Notes under the pieces: generated by a model
Seen by the model: only the letters and a program-made list of their open reading frames with translations
What the model was told of the DNA's origin: nothing
Database searches by the model: none
Translations under genes and position numbers: made by a program
IMG/VR virus record: IMGVR_UViG_3300044716_001642
Span: 1 to 64,000 of that record
DNA length: 64,000 nucleotides
Strand: one strand, 5' to 3'
Source: a virus
Shown: piece by piece, positions 37,751-46,859 of the stretch
Position numbering within the stretch: position 1 is the stretch's first letter
Layout: every line of letters starts with the position of its first letter

Positions 37751-37945
37751 TTATCCCAAATGCAAAAGTTTTAGTATGAGCTTTTTAAGCCATTGCAATT
37801 TGGATTCTGGCTTGGATCTAGTTTCTGATTTGTGACAATCCTTGTCGCAACTTCTGTTGCAACTTTTATCGCAACTTTTACCACAATTTTTTCGTGTTGT
37901 ATTTTTTCTTCTATTAAGAATATTTCTTGTTTGTCTTGTTTTCAT
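37751..37945 (-). CDS. Cys/Lys-rich small protein
   Basis: 64 residues, basic throughout, with five Cys at regular spacing (CGKSCDKSCNRSCDKDCHKS; C-x3-C repeated) and a basic C-terminal helix. The regular spacing suggests metal binding or a disulfide ladder. No family recognised. Lies between a glycosyltransferase and the UV-repair gene. Confidence 0.55.
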   Translation of the reverse strand: MKTRQTRNILNRRKNTTRKNCGKSCDKSCNRSCDKDCHKSETRSKPESKLQWLKKLILKLLHLG

Positions 37946-37954
37946 AATATGATA

Positions 37955-38866
37955 TTATATTTCTTTTAACAAGTTTTTATACTCAAAAATTGCTAGATTT
38001 TTTGCTTTTGCTTCTACTTCTATATCTACGTTGTATAGTGAGAAAATTTTAGGAATGTGCTTTATGTAGTCTGAATGCGCCCTGTCGTCAGTTTTAGACT
38101 TTCCTTCTGAATGATGAAAGACTGGATTAACATTTTTCCAAGTTAGGGTTGCAGATTTAAAAGCATCGTCAAATGACAAAAGCGCATCTGGATTGCAAAT
38201 ATAATGAAGAGAATCAAAAACAACTGGAACATTGGGAAAATAAGAACGAATGTTTGAAACGGTCCAAAAGCCGGAATGCTCATTCTCAAACGTGAGTCTG
38301 TTAAGAACATTTGGTTTTAACTTTGCAAGTGACTCTTTAAAAAATGGAAGCAGTGGGATTGGATCTTTACCATTGCTGAGGTGAATATTTATATGGGCTG
38401 AGTGATCCTGCGGCAAACCAAGTTTGTCCATAAAATCTGCATGATGAATTAAGTTTTTGATTGAATTTTCCCTAACACTTGGATTGGAAGATCCGATGCT
38501 GCAGAACTGACCTGGATGCGTGGAGCATCTGCCGCCCATCTCATAATACTTTTCTAAACAAATTTTTGCAGAATCCCATTCTGATTGATTTGAATAAAAA
38601 CTGTCGTAGACATGTGAAAAATCTGGATGATCTCCAAGCGGAAAAAGATCAGAGGAGATGCGGTAAATCCAAATTTTTTTATCTATACAGTAGTTGATTA
38701 CTTTTTTTAGCTCTAACAGGTTGTTTTTATATATATCGACAAGTTTTTTTGGTGCTTGAGACTTATTTTTAGTACACCATGATAGTGTTGTGGATTTGAA
38801 TTTAGTGCCAATGTAATTTTCGTGCGGAAGCGAGATACAGCAAAAACCAATTCTTTGTTTAGTCAT
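37955..38866 (-). CDS. uvdE: UV damage endonuclease (UvdE/UvsE family)
   Basis: 303 residues. RIGFCCISL, WIYRISSDLFPLGDHPDF, GGRCSTHPGQFCSIGSSNP, HINIHLSNGKD, RLTFENEHSGFW, VVFDSLHY and VFHHSEGKSKTDDRAHSDYI form the metal-binding TIM-barrel of the UvdE family. The enzyme nicks DNA 5' of UV photoproducts and some other lesions, starting an excision pathway independent of UvrABC. Four bases separate it from the dCMP deaminase gene; both serve phage DNA metabolism. Confidence 0.93.
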   Translation of the reverse strand: MTKQRIGFCCISLPHENYIGTKFKSTTLSWCTKNKSQAPKKLVDIYKNNLLELKKVINYCIDKKIWIYRISSDLFPLGDHPDFSHVYDSFYSNQSEWDSAKICLEKYYEMGGRCSTHPGQFCSIGSSNPSVRENSIKNLIHHADFMDKLGLPQDHSAHINIHLSNGKDPIPLLPFFKESLAKLKPNVLNRLTFENEHSGFWTVSNIRSYFPNVPVVFDSLHYICNPDALLSFDDAFKSATLTWKNVNPVFHHSEGKSKTDDRAHSDYIKHIPKIFSLYNVDIEVEAKAKNLAIFEYKNLLKEI

Positions 38867-38869
38867 ATT

Positions 38870-39286
38870 TTATATATATGATATTTTTATTGGGCAGTCA
38901 ATCTGTATTAGCTCTATTCCTAATTTTTCAGCTAATTCTAATGAGGAACTGTCCTTATCGTATACATCAGCATAAATAACCTTTTTAATTCCATATGACG
39001 ATAGGGATTTTAGACAATCATTGCATGGAAGTAATGTAGTAGCGGCTAAGTAGCATTCATCTGGTCTGATGTATCTTAATGCATTTTGCTCTGCATGCAC
39101 CACAAATTTCCTTCTCCTGTCTCTATCAGTCCAATCTTCCTCTATTCCGGCTGGAAATCCATTAAAACCATGCGCCGCGACTGTGTTATTGTGTCTCAAT
39201 AGGGTACAACCAACCTTAACATATGGATCTTTTGATTTTAAAGATGCCACAGATGCTAAGGCTAGTGCATGTTGCTCCCAAGTCAT
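38870..39286 (-). CDS. dCMP deaminase
   Basis: 138 residues. VVHAEQNAL (His64, Glu66) and LPCNDCLKSLS (Cys88, Cys91) form the zinc site of the cytidine/deoxycytidylate deaminase fold; DPYVKVGCTLLRHNN and NGFPAGIEEDW are typical of dCMP deaminases. It turns dCMP into dUMP, the substrate of ThyX, also encoded here. Downstream of a phosphoesterase gene in the same direction. Confidence 0.9.
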   Translation of the reverse strand: MTWEQHALALASVASLKSKDPYVKVGCTLLRHNNTVAAHGFNGFPAGIEEDWTDRDRRRKFVVHAEQNALRYIRPDECYLAATTLLPCNDCLKSLSSYGIKKVIYADVYDKDSSSLELAEKLGIELIQIDCPIKISYI

Positions 39287-39288
39287 TT

Positions 39289-40365
39289 TTAAAGATTAAA
39301 ATAAATCTTGTGAACCAGTCCCATTTCCTTATCAAAGAGGGAAGATTCTACTCCTCTTGTGTTGCCGACATATCCCTTCTTCTTGTGCCAGAAGTCGCTG
39401 GCGGAAAGAGATGGCTTCCAGCATACTCGAACTCCTTGCAATTCCCTTTGTTGCATCATATGATAGTGACCAAGATGCCAGAAACGATGCTTGCAGTCAG
39501 CCCACAATCTTGATTCTTCAGTTGCCATAATACCAACCAAGTCAGCAACCTTTTCCTCATTTCCATGGGTATATCCGATCAAATTCTTTCCATAGCTGTA
39601 ATACTTTCTAGTCATTGGAGAATTATTGACCGTGACATTCTTATCATGCTCATACTTTACTTCAAGCAGATCGCCAAGCATAAATTCAGAAAGATGACCG
39701 TGATTACCAGAAACAATCACAACATCCACTGGCGCAACAGTTTTCAATTTTTCAATTGTCTCAATTACGATCTTTCGACCCTCTCGCAAGATTTTCTTGA
39801 ACCTTGAGTCGGTGTCTTGATGAGTTCCAGCCGTTGTGGTATTTTGCTCATTGTCAATCTGGAAGAAGTCATTGCCGAACGGAAATACAATCTTATTAAC
39901 TGGAAACTTAGAAACAGCATTGAGAGTATAATCAATTGATTTATTCAAAGCCATCGCAGCTTCCTTCATATCATAATGTTCCCCAGCTTCCTCAGCCCAT
40001 GCGAGTTTGCCCCAATGTAGATCGAATGGTGCAAATTCTAGAAGCATTCCGTTCTCCCTGTTTTTATACTTAATAGGTGATGATTTTTGAACATAACTTG
40101 AAAGCTCCCTCTTCAACTCGCTAATGTCTTGCCCAAGAATAGTCTTCTTCTTCAGATAAACTTTAAAATTATAGCCTCTTGTGTTTTCTTCAATGGTGTA
40201 ATGATCAACACTCCATTTTGATTCATCCACTCCACAAGCCTTCAAGGTTTGCTCTAAACTCTTACCTTCCGAGCATGGCATTGAAATTGATCCATCATCG
40301 GATACTGTATCTTCGAATGTTGGTTTTTTACTTTTCGCGCTTTTTGTCATTTTGTTGTTGTTCAT
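39289..40365 (-). CDS. calcineurin-like metallophosphoesterase
   Basis: 358 residues. APFDLHWGK (D-x-H), PFGNDFFQIDN (G-N-D), IVSGNHGHLSE (G-N-H), GYTHGNEEK and HLGHYHMM (G-H-x-H) are the five metal-binding motifs. This is the phage-type relative of SbcD/Mre11 and other phosphoesterases found beside replication genes in many phages. It may be a nuclease or nucleotide phosphatase. The N-terminal 90 residues are an extra, family-specific part. Confidence 0.8.
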   Translation of the reverse strand: MNNNKMTKSAKSKKPTFEDTVSDDGSISMPCSEGKSLEQTLKACGVDESKWSVDHYTIEENTRGYNFKVYLKKKTILGQDISELKRELSSYVQKSSPIKYKNRENGMLLEFAPFDLHWGKLAWAEEAGEHYDMKEAAMALNKSIDYTLNAVSKFPVNKIVFPFGNDFFQIDNEQNTTTAGTHQDTDSRFKKILREGRKIVIETIEKLKTVAPVDVVIVSGNHGHLSEFMLGDLLEVKYEHDKNVTVNNSPMTRKYYSYGKNLIGYTHGNEEKVADLVGIMATEESRLWADCKHRFWHLGHYHMMQQRELQGVRVCWKPSLSASDFWHKKKGYVGNTRGVESSLFDKEMGLVHKIYFNL

Positions 40366-40371
40366 TTTAAA

Positions 40372-40569
40372 TTATTTTTTATTGCTCAACTTTTTAATCT
40401 TCAGCTTTGTTTTTTTTGATCCATGATGTTCCGACCATGAAAAGGGGGACATTGCGTCAAAGTCTTCATTTGTGGTATGAATATATTTCAATAAATTTTT
40501 AGAATCTTCGTTTTTAAATTTTTCAGATTCTACAAGTAAGGCAATTAGGATTTTCTCTTTCTTCGTCAT
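40372..40569 (-). CDS. small basic hypothetical protein
   Basis: 65 residues with MTKKEKILIALLVESEKF and a basic tail (GSKKTKLKIKKLSNKK). No family recognised. It lies between the MoxR-type ATPase and the phosphoesterase in the same direction. Confidence 0.6.
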   Translation of the reverse strand: MTKKEKILIALLVESEKFKNEDSKNLLKYIHTTNEDFDAMSPFSWSEHHGSKKTKLKIKKLSNKK

Positions 40570-40606
40570 TTTTTATGAAACTGTCAAGATTATTTTTATT
40601 TTTTTA

Positions 40607-41668
40607 TTAATTTGTGAGTTCTAGGTTCTCTATGTTTTTAAGAGATTTGTTCAATAGGTTTTTAATGTAACCGTCGCATGAGTCAGCGTTTTTAATTTGA
40701 ATTAGAGCTTCTTTAAAGTATAAAGGGTTTCTTAGGGCATAGCTTTTAACCTCTTCGTATTTGAAAAATAAGGATATGAATCTTTCCTCAGAAAGCACAG
40801 GCAAGAAAAATCTAAGAAATTCTTTGTTTTTAGTGATGAAGGGAATCGAGCTTTGATAGGTATTCTCCACTGACAGAAAATTTTGAGCTTGTTTGAAATC
40901 TGATTTTTGAAAAATTTCTTTGAGTTTGTCTTCAACATTGCCAATGGAAATGGAAGTAATCAGTTTCGAAGGATTAGATTCGAGCGGAAGAACATCAAAA
41001 ACATCGCCGCCAAGATTATACATCTCTATTGCGTAGTCAAGACGCCTCGGGGAAACTAATAGTTGGGTTGATTTATTCAGTCCATTCCACCATTCGATTG
41101 CTGCTTTTCCGATTTCTGCGCCAAATTTTTTTGAAAAATAACTTAAGTCAGCCTGATATGGGAGTTTTATTTGGACCTGGAAACGATCCAATTGGGCAGG
41201 GTCAAGCTGCTCAACATCATAAGACTGATCAATCTCATCGTCACTGAATGGGTTAATGCCAACCCATACGGTTTTTAACGAAGGAAATTTTTTACCATTG
41301 ATGCTTTTAAATTGAATAAGTTCCATTGAGCCATTTCTGACTTTTTTATGTGTTCTATTGTACTCATCAATAAAAATTGCCTTTATGTTTTTTGTAACAA
41401 AATGCTTTGGCAGTACGAAATCAAGATAATTATTTCCATTTTCGTCTTTCTGCTCTCTTGGAACTCCTACAAAATCTATAAATGGGTCCATGGTTGAACC
41501 GGAAAGATAAAGCCAATTCCCCTCCCCAAACTCTTCATTGAAGACTTGAGTGATGATTGTTGTTTTTCCAGTTCCGGCTCTTCCTTCCAAGAGCACATTT
41601 TGATCATGTTTTAGATAGAACTTAAGTTTTGCTATTAACTTTTGGTAGTCGAAATTATGCTTTGACAT
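40607..41668 (-). CDS. MoxR-type AAA+ ATPase
   Basis: 353 residues. Walker A GRAGTGKT (29-36), Walker B IFIDEYNR (98-105), sensor 1 WVGINPF and arginine-rich LDRFQV fit MoxR-type AAA+ ATPases. These usually act with a VWA-domain protein to remodel or insert cofactors in targets; such a partner lies at 44644-45984. The promoter leaves six bases between -10 and ATG. Confidence 0.8.
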   Translation of the reverse strand: MSKHNFDYQKLIAKLKFYLKHDQNVLLEGRAGTGKTTIITQVFNEEFGEGNWLYLSGSTMDPFIDFVGVPREQKDENGNNYLDFVLPKHFVTKNIKAIFIDEYNRTHKKVRNGSMELIQFKSINGKKFPSLKTVWVGINPFSDDEIDQSYDVEQLDPAQLDRFQVQIKLPYQADLSYFSKKFGAEIGKAAIEWWNGLNKSTQLLVSPRRLDYAIEMYNLGGDVFDVLPLESNPSKLITSISIGNVEDKLKEIFQKSDFKQAQNFLSVENTYQSSIPFITKNKEFLRFFLPVLSEERFISLFFKYEEVKSYALRNPLYFKEALIQIKNADSCDGYIKNLLNKSLKNIENLELTN

Positions 41669-41674
41669 GAAAAA

Positions 41675-41703
41675 AACATACGTAATTTTTTTCGGTATGT
41701 CAA
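41675..41703 (-). promoter_or_regulatory. leaderless-type sigma70 promoter
   Basis: Minus strand: TTGACA (41703-41698), 17-bp spacer, TATGTT (41680-41675), six bases to the ATG at 41668. Confidence 0.75.
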
Positions 41704-41704
41704 G

Positions 41705-43582
41705 TCATTTCAGAAAATATTCACCAGCCTTTGGATATGGCAAGCGAGTAAATTTATCTTCGGACAAATTGAATACATCGCAATTGTTGTCTTTTGCTAT
41801 TTTTTCAAATCTTTTGTATATGTTTTCTAAATAATTGGGGTCATTTTTTCCTCTTACTTTGACCATATAATCAGGATCTGACATTCCTCTATTTTTTATA
41901 TCTATTCCAATTCCATAGAAATGCGTATTTCCATTTTCATCTGGAATGTAACTCATATCAGCGCCCAAATAATATATCTGTTTTGGATTAAGATTATCTA
42001 AAGCCCAGTACGAAGCATTCAACATAATAGAAAATCCACATTCGCCTATGCCTCCGTATTTTCTGAGTGATGGTCCGTATATATTTGCATTTATTTCGAC
42101 CTGATTTTCCTTTATTAGATCCGGCTTAGAACCTTCGTAATCGTTTGGATGAATCCAATATGTCCATTTTTCAGTTAGAGCCCAAGCATTATTGACGGCA
42201 ATAATTGAATTGAAATATTTTTCATACTTTGAGACATCTAATCCGCTTTTTCCGCTTCCAATAATAAGGATTTTATCTTTTTCATTGCTTCTTCGAGTTA
42301 AAATTTTGTATTTTTTTAAAACATTGTCGGAAACAGCTTCTGTCTTTTTTAAATTTTCTATAGGGAATAATGGGCTTTTTTTCATCCATTTCTTAGATTT
42401 AGAATAAGGCCAAATTACAAAACTTTTTGGTTCTTGGTATGGGTGATAATAATTTATTTCGAACTCTGTTTCGTTTAATTTTTTGTTTAAAAAGTCAGGA
42501 GATTTTTTTATATTTAAATTTTTTCTTTCAATCGTATTTTCATTTGAATCTTTAATAAAAAAAGCTAAAAACGAAATATCATCCGCATAATCTACCAAAT
42601 TTATATCCCAAGTAAGCTTTACAGTAATTTTTTTCTTTATTAGTGACCACGAATCCGGGTCTGGATCAACTGGAGGCTCGTTGCACTCTACCGCGTCTTT
42701 ATGAAGAATATTTCTTTCGAAATCTATGCCTGAATAATTTTTATAATCTTCTAAGGTTCTCTCTGTTCCTAATGAAAAATTTTTAAGATCATAATCGGAA
42801 TTAAAGCCAAGTAAGCATTTCAATCTGTTTCTTGATTTAGACGATAAGACTGCGCTACTGTGATCCTTCCAATGCTTTGAGTATTCGTTTCTTATGTAAA
42901 AATGCCAAAGGAAAAAATCCACTGGATGATATATGTTATAACCACGAGTATAGAGCCTGATGAAAAGAGACGTTTCTTCCCCAGAAAAATAAAATTCTGG
43001 ATCGTATGGGACATCTTTTATAAGAAAACCTCTTCCAAAGAGGAAACCTGCAGCTAAATGTCTGGCTAAATATGGTTTTTTTCTAATTTCCCAATTGTCC
43101 AAAGTTTTTGGTCTCTGTTTTGTCATGCCGTTTTGAATAGCATAAACATGGATCACGTAAGTTTTTTTTTCCCAATCCTTTTCCTCGCTTGACGGATTGT
43201 ATGGGGGCGGATAAGACGTGTAAATAGCCTTATCATCATTAAGCGACTTCCAAGAGTCTATTAACTTTGAGTCCCAGTGTTTTATAAATCTAGAATGCGA
43301 GTCTATTTGTAAAGTGTATTCTTCGTCGGCATACATTTCATTAGTTTTGCTTCTAGCCCAACAAGCGCCAAGAGACTCCTTAAATGGAATATTTAAAATT
43401 TTGAATCTATTATCATTTTCATAACGATTGACTTCTAGAGAAAATTCGTCTTCCTCGCAGTATTGATTAACGATTGCAAATGTTAAATTTTCTGGAAATT
43501 CAGATTTAGAGATGCAGTCATCAATTGTTTTGCATAATTCGGGATCCCTATAAGATGCAATTTGAATAAATATTTTTGACAT
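41705..43582 (-). CDS. two-domain glycosyltransferase (GlcNAc-transferase type N-domain)
   Basis: 625 residues. The N-terminal half has IFIQIASYRDPELCKTIDDC, LQIDSHSRFIKHWDSKLI (DxH) and FYFSGEETSLFIRLYTRGYNIYHP, the PF11397-type GlcNAc transferase pattern (as in Skp1 GlcNAc-transferase). After a beta-rich linker, the C-terminal third has ILIIGSGKSGLDVSKYEKYFNSIIAVNNAW...YWIHPNDY, resembling DUF115/sialyltransferase-like Rossmann domains. A fusion of two glycosyl-transfer modules is likely; the substrates are unknown. Confidence 0.75.
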   Translation of the reverse strand: MSKIFIQIASYRDPELCKTIDDCISKSEFPENLTFAIVNQYCEEDEFSLEVNRYENDNRFKILNIPFKESLGACWARSKTNEMYADEEYTLQIDSHSRFIKHWDSKLIDSWKSLNDDKAIYTSYPPPYNPSSEEKDWEKKTYVIHVYAIQNGMTKQRPKTLDNWEIRKKPYLARHLAAGFLFGRGFLIKDVPYDPEFYFSGEETSLFIRLYTRGYNIYHPVDFFLWHFYIRNEYSKHWKDHSSAVLSSKSRNRLKCLLGFNSDYDLKNFSLGTERTLEDYKNYSGIDFERNILHKDAVECNEPPVDPDPDSWSLIKKKITVKLTWDINLVDYADDISFLAFFIKDSNENTIERKNLNIKKSPDFLNKKLNETEFEINYYHPYQEPKSFVIWPYSKSKKWMKKSPLFPIENLKKTEAVSDNVLKKYKILTRRSNEKDKILIIGSGKSGLDVSKYEKYFNSIIAVNNAWALTEKWTYWIHPNDYEGSKPDLIKENQVEINANIYGPSLRKYGGIGECGFSIMLNASYWALDNLNPKQIYYLGADMSYIPDENGNTHFYGIGIDIKNRGMSDPDYMVKVRGKNDPNYLENIYKRFEKIAKDNNCDVFNLSEDKFTRLPYPKAGEYFLK

Positions 43583-43636
43583 AAAGCGTGTATTATATAA
43601 TATAATATAACATTATAATTAAATAATTAATTTTTT

Positions 43637-44581
43637 ATGAAAAAAGTTGCAGTTTTATCCAGATACAAAGAAAATAATAATTTTTGGCATGACTTGGTGT
43701 CTCAAAAATACGAAGTCATTGTTTACAATAAGCACAATGGGGACAACCTTCTTCCGAATATAGGCAGGGAAGGGCATACTTATCTAAATTATATAATTGA
43801 AAATTATGACAATTTGCCAGACGAATTACTATTTTCTCAATATGACCCAATTGATCATTTTAGCAAGAAAAGAAAAATTCCATTCGAGACCGAAATGAAT
43901 ATTTTCTTGAATAAAAATTTATTAGATTTTTGTGGGATAAGTCCGACTGACTTTGACATGATCGTGCGTAAAAGGACAATAAATTGGATTGGTTTTTCTA
44001 CAGAATTATACGGAAAATTTGAATCAAAAAAAATAAATGAATTACTTGCTTGTGGAGCAACGTTATACGGAATATTCAGAGTCTCTAAAAAGGCTATTTT
44101 AAGAAACAAAATTGATTTTTATAAAAAAGCTTTGGAAATGATTTCTAGAGGGGTTGATCCATATGAGGGGTATTACTTTGAAAGAATGTGGAAATTTATT
44201 TTTACAAAAATTGGATGTGAGCAAAAGCATTTGGAAATGTTTAATAATAAAATTTTTATGTTTGGATCGCTAGACCCCGATGCGCCATTTAGTAAAACTG
44301 AACAATGGAAATTAAATAATTATGGACATTTGAAGCTTTCTGAGGATGGAACATTAAGGTCAAATGGAAATATTTCATACTACTCTCACTTTAATGAAAG
44401 CTTTTGGACAACTAGAGACGGTTTTTTGTATCTGCTGGACGGATCTGGCGCAGCAACTTCCAGATTTCAAATACATGAAAGCGTTGATTTACAAGTGATG
44501 GTTGGCGACCAAAGTGTTGGGGGACCGAATGAATGGAGAGAAAGGATAATGAAATTATCTAAGCCATTTCTATTTATTTAA
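43637..44581 (+). CDS. DUF3431-family glycosyltransferase-like protein
   Basis: 314 residues. VAVLSRYKEN, LPNIGREGHTYLNYIIENYDNLPDELLFSQYDPIDHF is the DUF3431 signature, parallel to the 24102-24710 protein, which is 100 residues shorter. The C-terminal 110 residues (FNNKIFMFGSLDPDAPF...FWTTRDGFLYLLDGSG) are an extra beta-rich domain. Diverges from the 41705 glycosyltransferase, with about 55 bases of AT-rich promoter region between. Confidence 0.7.
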   Translation: MKKVAVLSRYKENNNFWHDLVSQKYEVIVYNKHNGDNLLPNIGREGHTYLNYIIENYDNLPDELLFSQYDPIDHFSKKRKIPFETEMNIFLNKNLLDFCGISPTDFDMIVRKRTINWIGFSTELYGKFESKKINELLACGATLYGIFRVSKKAILRNKIDFYKKALEMISRGVDPYEGYYFERMWKFIFTKIGCEQKHLEMFNNKIFMFGSLDPDAPFSKTEQWKLNNYGHLKLSEDGTLRSNGNISYYSHFNESFWTTRDGFLYLLDGSGAATSRFQIHESVDLQVMVGDQSVGGPNEWRERIMKLSKPFLFI

Positions 44582-44643
44582 AAAAATAATAATCTGAATT
44601 ATGGAAAAATTTGCCTTATGAATTTGTAGATCAATTTAAAAAA

Positions 44644-45984
44644 TTATTCAAAATCTTTCAATATGAAAGCATGCGAATCTTTTGGTATACAGGATTTGTT
44701 ATCTTCTGATAAAAACCAATACCATTTTTTCGCATCTTGAGGTTTTACATTTGTTCCATGCCCATCTGTCAAAACGAAAACAGCAGCAGGATATTTTTTC
44801 CCTTCTTTTTTAATTGATTTTTGGATGAAATTTTCTATTGAAATAAAACAAGTTCCTCCAAATCCATAAAGTTTTCCCGCGTTTACGTCGGCATCTTTCA
44901 GTTTATAAACCTGGGTATCAAAGCAATAATAGTGAACATTGAATTTTTCTTTTGGAAGTGAATTCGCTGCGCGCCAAAATCTTGGAGCTAAATCCGCACA
45001 TGAGCCTGAAGTGTCAAGCATCATCCAAACGTCTATTTTTTCATCTTTTGTTTTTTTGATTTCGTATTCGATTTCGGACGGAATAAAGAAATCGGTATTG
45101 ATTAAAGAGTTTCTGCGCGCCTTCACCAACCAGTGATTTTCTTCCCTTTCGGCTTTTCCGAATTTTAAACTCCACTTTTTAATAACGGTTTCCCATTTTT
45201 TCTTCTTTTTAGGTTTTACTTTTCCAAGCAATTTTACCATTCCGCCAGCCACATTACCTCTTGTTTTTGATTTTTCTTCTTTATTTTTAGACTCTTCATT
45301 TCTAGCCATTCTTTCGCATATATCTTTTAGGCTACCAGCTTCTTCTTCGGAAAGGGATTCAGCCAAGTCTTGAACCGCTTTTTCGCCATCTTCGCCATCG
45401 AAGGAATTAAGAGACTCATGCGAATTTGTTTCTAAATCTCCCTCTCCGGATTCTCCAGATCCCATGCCACAAATTGATATTTTTTCAACATCTGCATTTT
45501 CTTTTATTTTATTGAAATAAAATTCATACCCTTTATCATTTGGCACTTTTTCTTTTTTAAAGACGGTGTTTGCCCAGCAAAATTTATTTTTTGGATCTAT
45601 GTTTTTTCTATCAAAGCCAAAATATTTAACTAGCATTTCGTTAATTGGTATATCAAGGCAGGCATTTGTCAACTCTGGATTCAATTTGGTATTTATAGAG
45701 CAAGCCCTTTTCCCATGTTCAAGAATAACATGAAGACACTCATGACAAATAATAAAATTTTTCTTTTCTTGAGAAAGTTTATTCCAGAATTTTTTATTAA
45801 TCAAGAAGTCGATACATTGATTTTCTTTATTGAAGACTACGCAAGCAGTTGGAACATTTTTGGCGTTTGTATAAGATGGTCTAACTAGATCCCAAAATTT
45901 ATAGAAAACTCCGTGATGCTTGATAATGTCCCTAGATATTTCAGAAAATTCTGAATATTCAATTGGTTCATAAAAATCTTTCAT
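44644..45984 (-). CDS. VWA-domain metallopeptidase-like protein
   Basis: 446 residues. The N-terminal part has ICHECLHVILEHG (HExxH at 81-85), as in the DUF2201 putative metallopeptidases; after an acidic linker (about 175-235) a VWA domain follows with the MIDAS motif MLDTSGSCADL (324-328) and FVLTDGHG. This DUF2201-plus-VWA design pairs with MoxR-type ATPases, and one lies 3 kb away (40607). Likely a client-remodelling pair of unknown target. Confidence 0.8.
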   Translation of the reverse strand: MKDFYEPIEYSEFSEISRDIIKHHGVFYKFWDLVRPSYTNAKNVPTACVVFNKENQCIDFLINKKFWNKLSQEKKNFIICHECLHVILEHGKRACSINTKLNPELTNACLDIPINEMLVKYFGFDRKNIDPKNKFCWANTVFKKEKVPNDKGYEFYFNKIKENADVEKISICGMGSGESGEGDLETNSHESLNSFDGEDGEKAVQDLAESLSEEEAGSLKDICERMARNEESKNKEEKSKTRGNVAGGMVKLLGKVKPKKKKKWETVIKKWSLKFGKAEREENHWLVKARRNSLINTDFFIPSEIEYEIKKTKDEKIDVWMMLDTSGSCADLAPRFWRAANSLPKEKFNVHYYCFDTQVYKLKDADVNAGKLYGFGGTCFISIENFIQKSIKKEGKKYPAAVFVLTDGHGTNVKPQDAKKWYWFLSEDNKSCIPKDSHAFILKDFE

Positions 45985-46042
45985 ACAGGAAGACTATAAT
46001 CTATACATGTAATTTGATAGCTTGTCAAGTTAACAATTTTAG

Positions 46043-46588
46043 CTATTCGCAAGAATAATATTCAGTTTGTAGTTTTAAATTCACAGTAGAGGTATTGTCA
46101 GTAAAGCTTGAATCGTTGAATAAAACTTTATTGGTTGGCTGAATGGTTAATCTTCCATTGTGTAATTTTATAAATTTAAATTCCTTTGACTGCTCTGGTG
46201 CGTTTGAAAAACCGTCTCCAATAGGAGCAACTGTGAATAAATATTCACCATCTAGGAAATTATCTTTAATTTTGCATGAACAGCCTAGCCCTTTTAAATA
46301 GGTATACTCAACGCTTGTCCAATCATAACCGTAGCAATCCCATAATTGTGAGTCATCCGCCTTCCAAATTTTTTGCCTTGGGTTTTCTGAAAATGAAATT
46401 GTATGTGGGGGCAATGATCTGTAAACCGCGCCATTTTCAAACATTACATTCAAGCCCCAAGTCCTACCAGGAAAACTAACAAGTCCAAACCAAACCGCCC
46501 TTACAAATCCTGCAGAATTTTTATGAGTAAAATTGGAGTCAACCCAAATATACTGATGCTTAGGTATTGATCCAATTAAAGTATTCAT
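46043..46588 (-). CDS. hypothetical protein
   Basis: 181 residues. MNTLIGSIPKHQYIWVDSNFTH, GFVRAVWFGLVSFPGRTWGLNVMFENGAVYRSLPPH, W-DCYGYDWTSVEYTYL. Beta-rich with aromatic residues; this organisation is seen in phage proteins of unknown function. Overlaps the upstream 46585 gene by four bases. Confidence 0.6.
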   Translation of the reverse strand: MNTLIGSIPKHQYIWVDSNFTHKNSAGFVRAVWFGLVSFPGRTWGLNVMFENGAVYRSLPPHTISFSENPRQKIWKADDSQLWDCYGYDWTSVEYTYLKGLGCSCKIKDNFLDGEYLFTVAPIGDGFSNAPEQSKEFKFIKLHNGRLTIQPTNKVLFNDSSFTDNTSTVNLKLQTEYYSCE

Positions 46589-46848
46589 TTTTCAATATCA
46601 AAATCATCCACCTTACTTGTGAAGTCGTGCCGGTTTTCTACAATTAAATTGAATAAATTTAAAATTTCTTTTTCAAATTCTAATTGTTTATGATCTTCCA
46701 ATTTAGAAACCATAAAATCTATAATTGACACGCACATTCCTGCTACAGTCGCAGGGTCCAGACTTGCCGTATTAATTTGCCTACAAGCCGGCAATTCTTG
46801 ATCGACTATTCCCACTTCAAAAACTGGGAGAAAAGATACTTTATTCAT
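46585..46848 (-). CDS. small hypothetical protein
   Basis: 87 residues: VSFLPVFEVGIVDQELPACRQINTASLDPATVAGMCVSIIDFMVSKLEDHKQ. No family recognised. Probably co-translated with the gene behind it through a four-base overlap; both lie between the VWA protein and the epimerase gene. Confidence 0.6.
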   Translation of the reverse strand: MNKVSFLPVFEVGIVDQELPACRQINTASLDPATVAGMCVSIIDFMVSKLEDHKQLEFEKEILNLFNLIVENRHDFTSKVDDFDIEK

Positions 46849-46859
46849 GTTTTTTTTAT

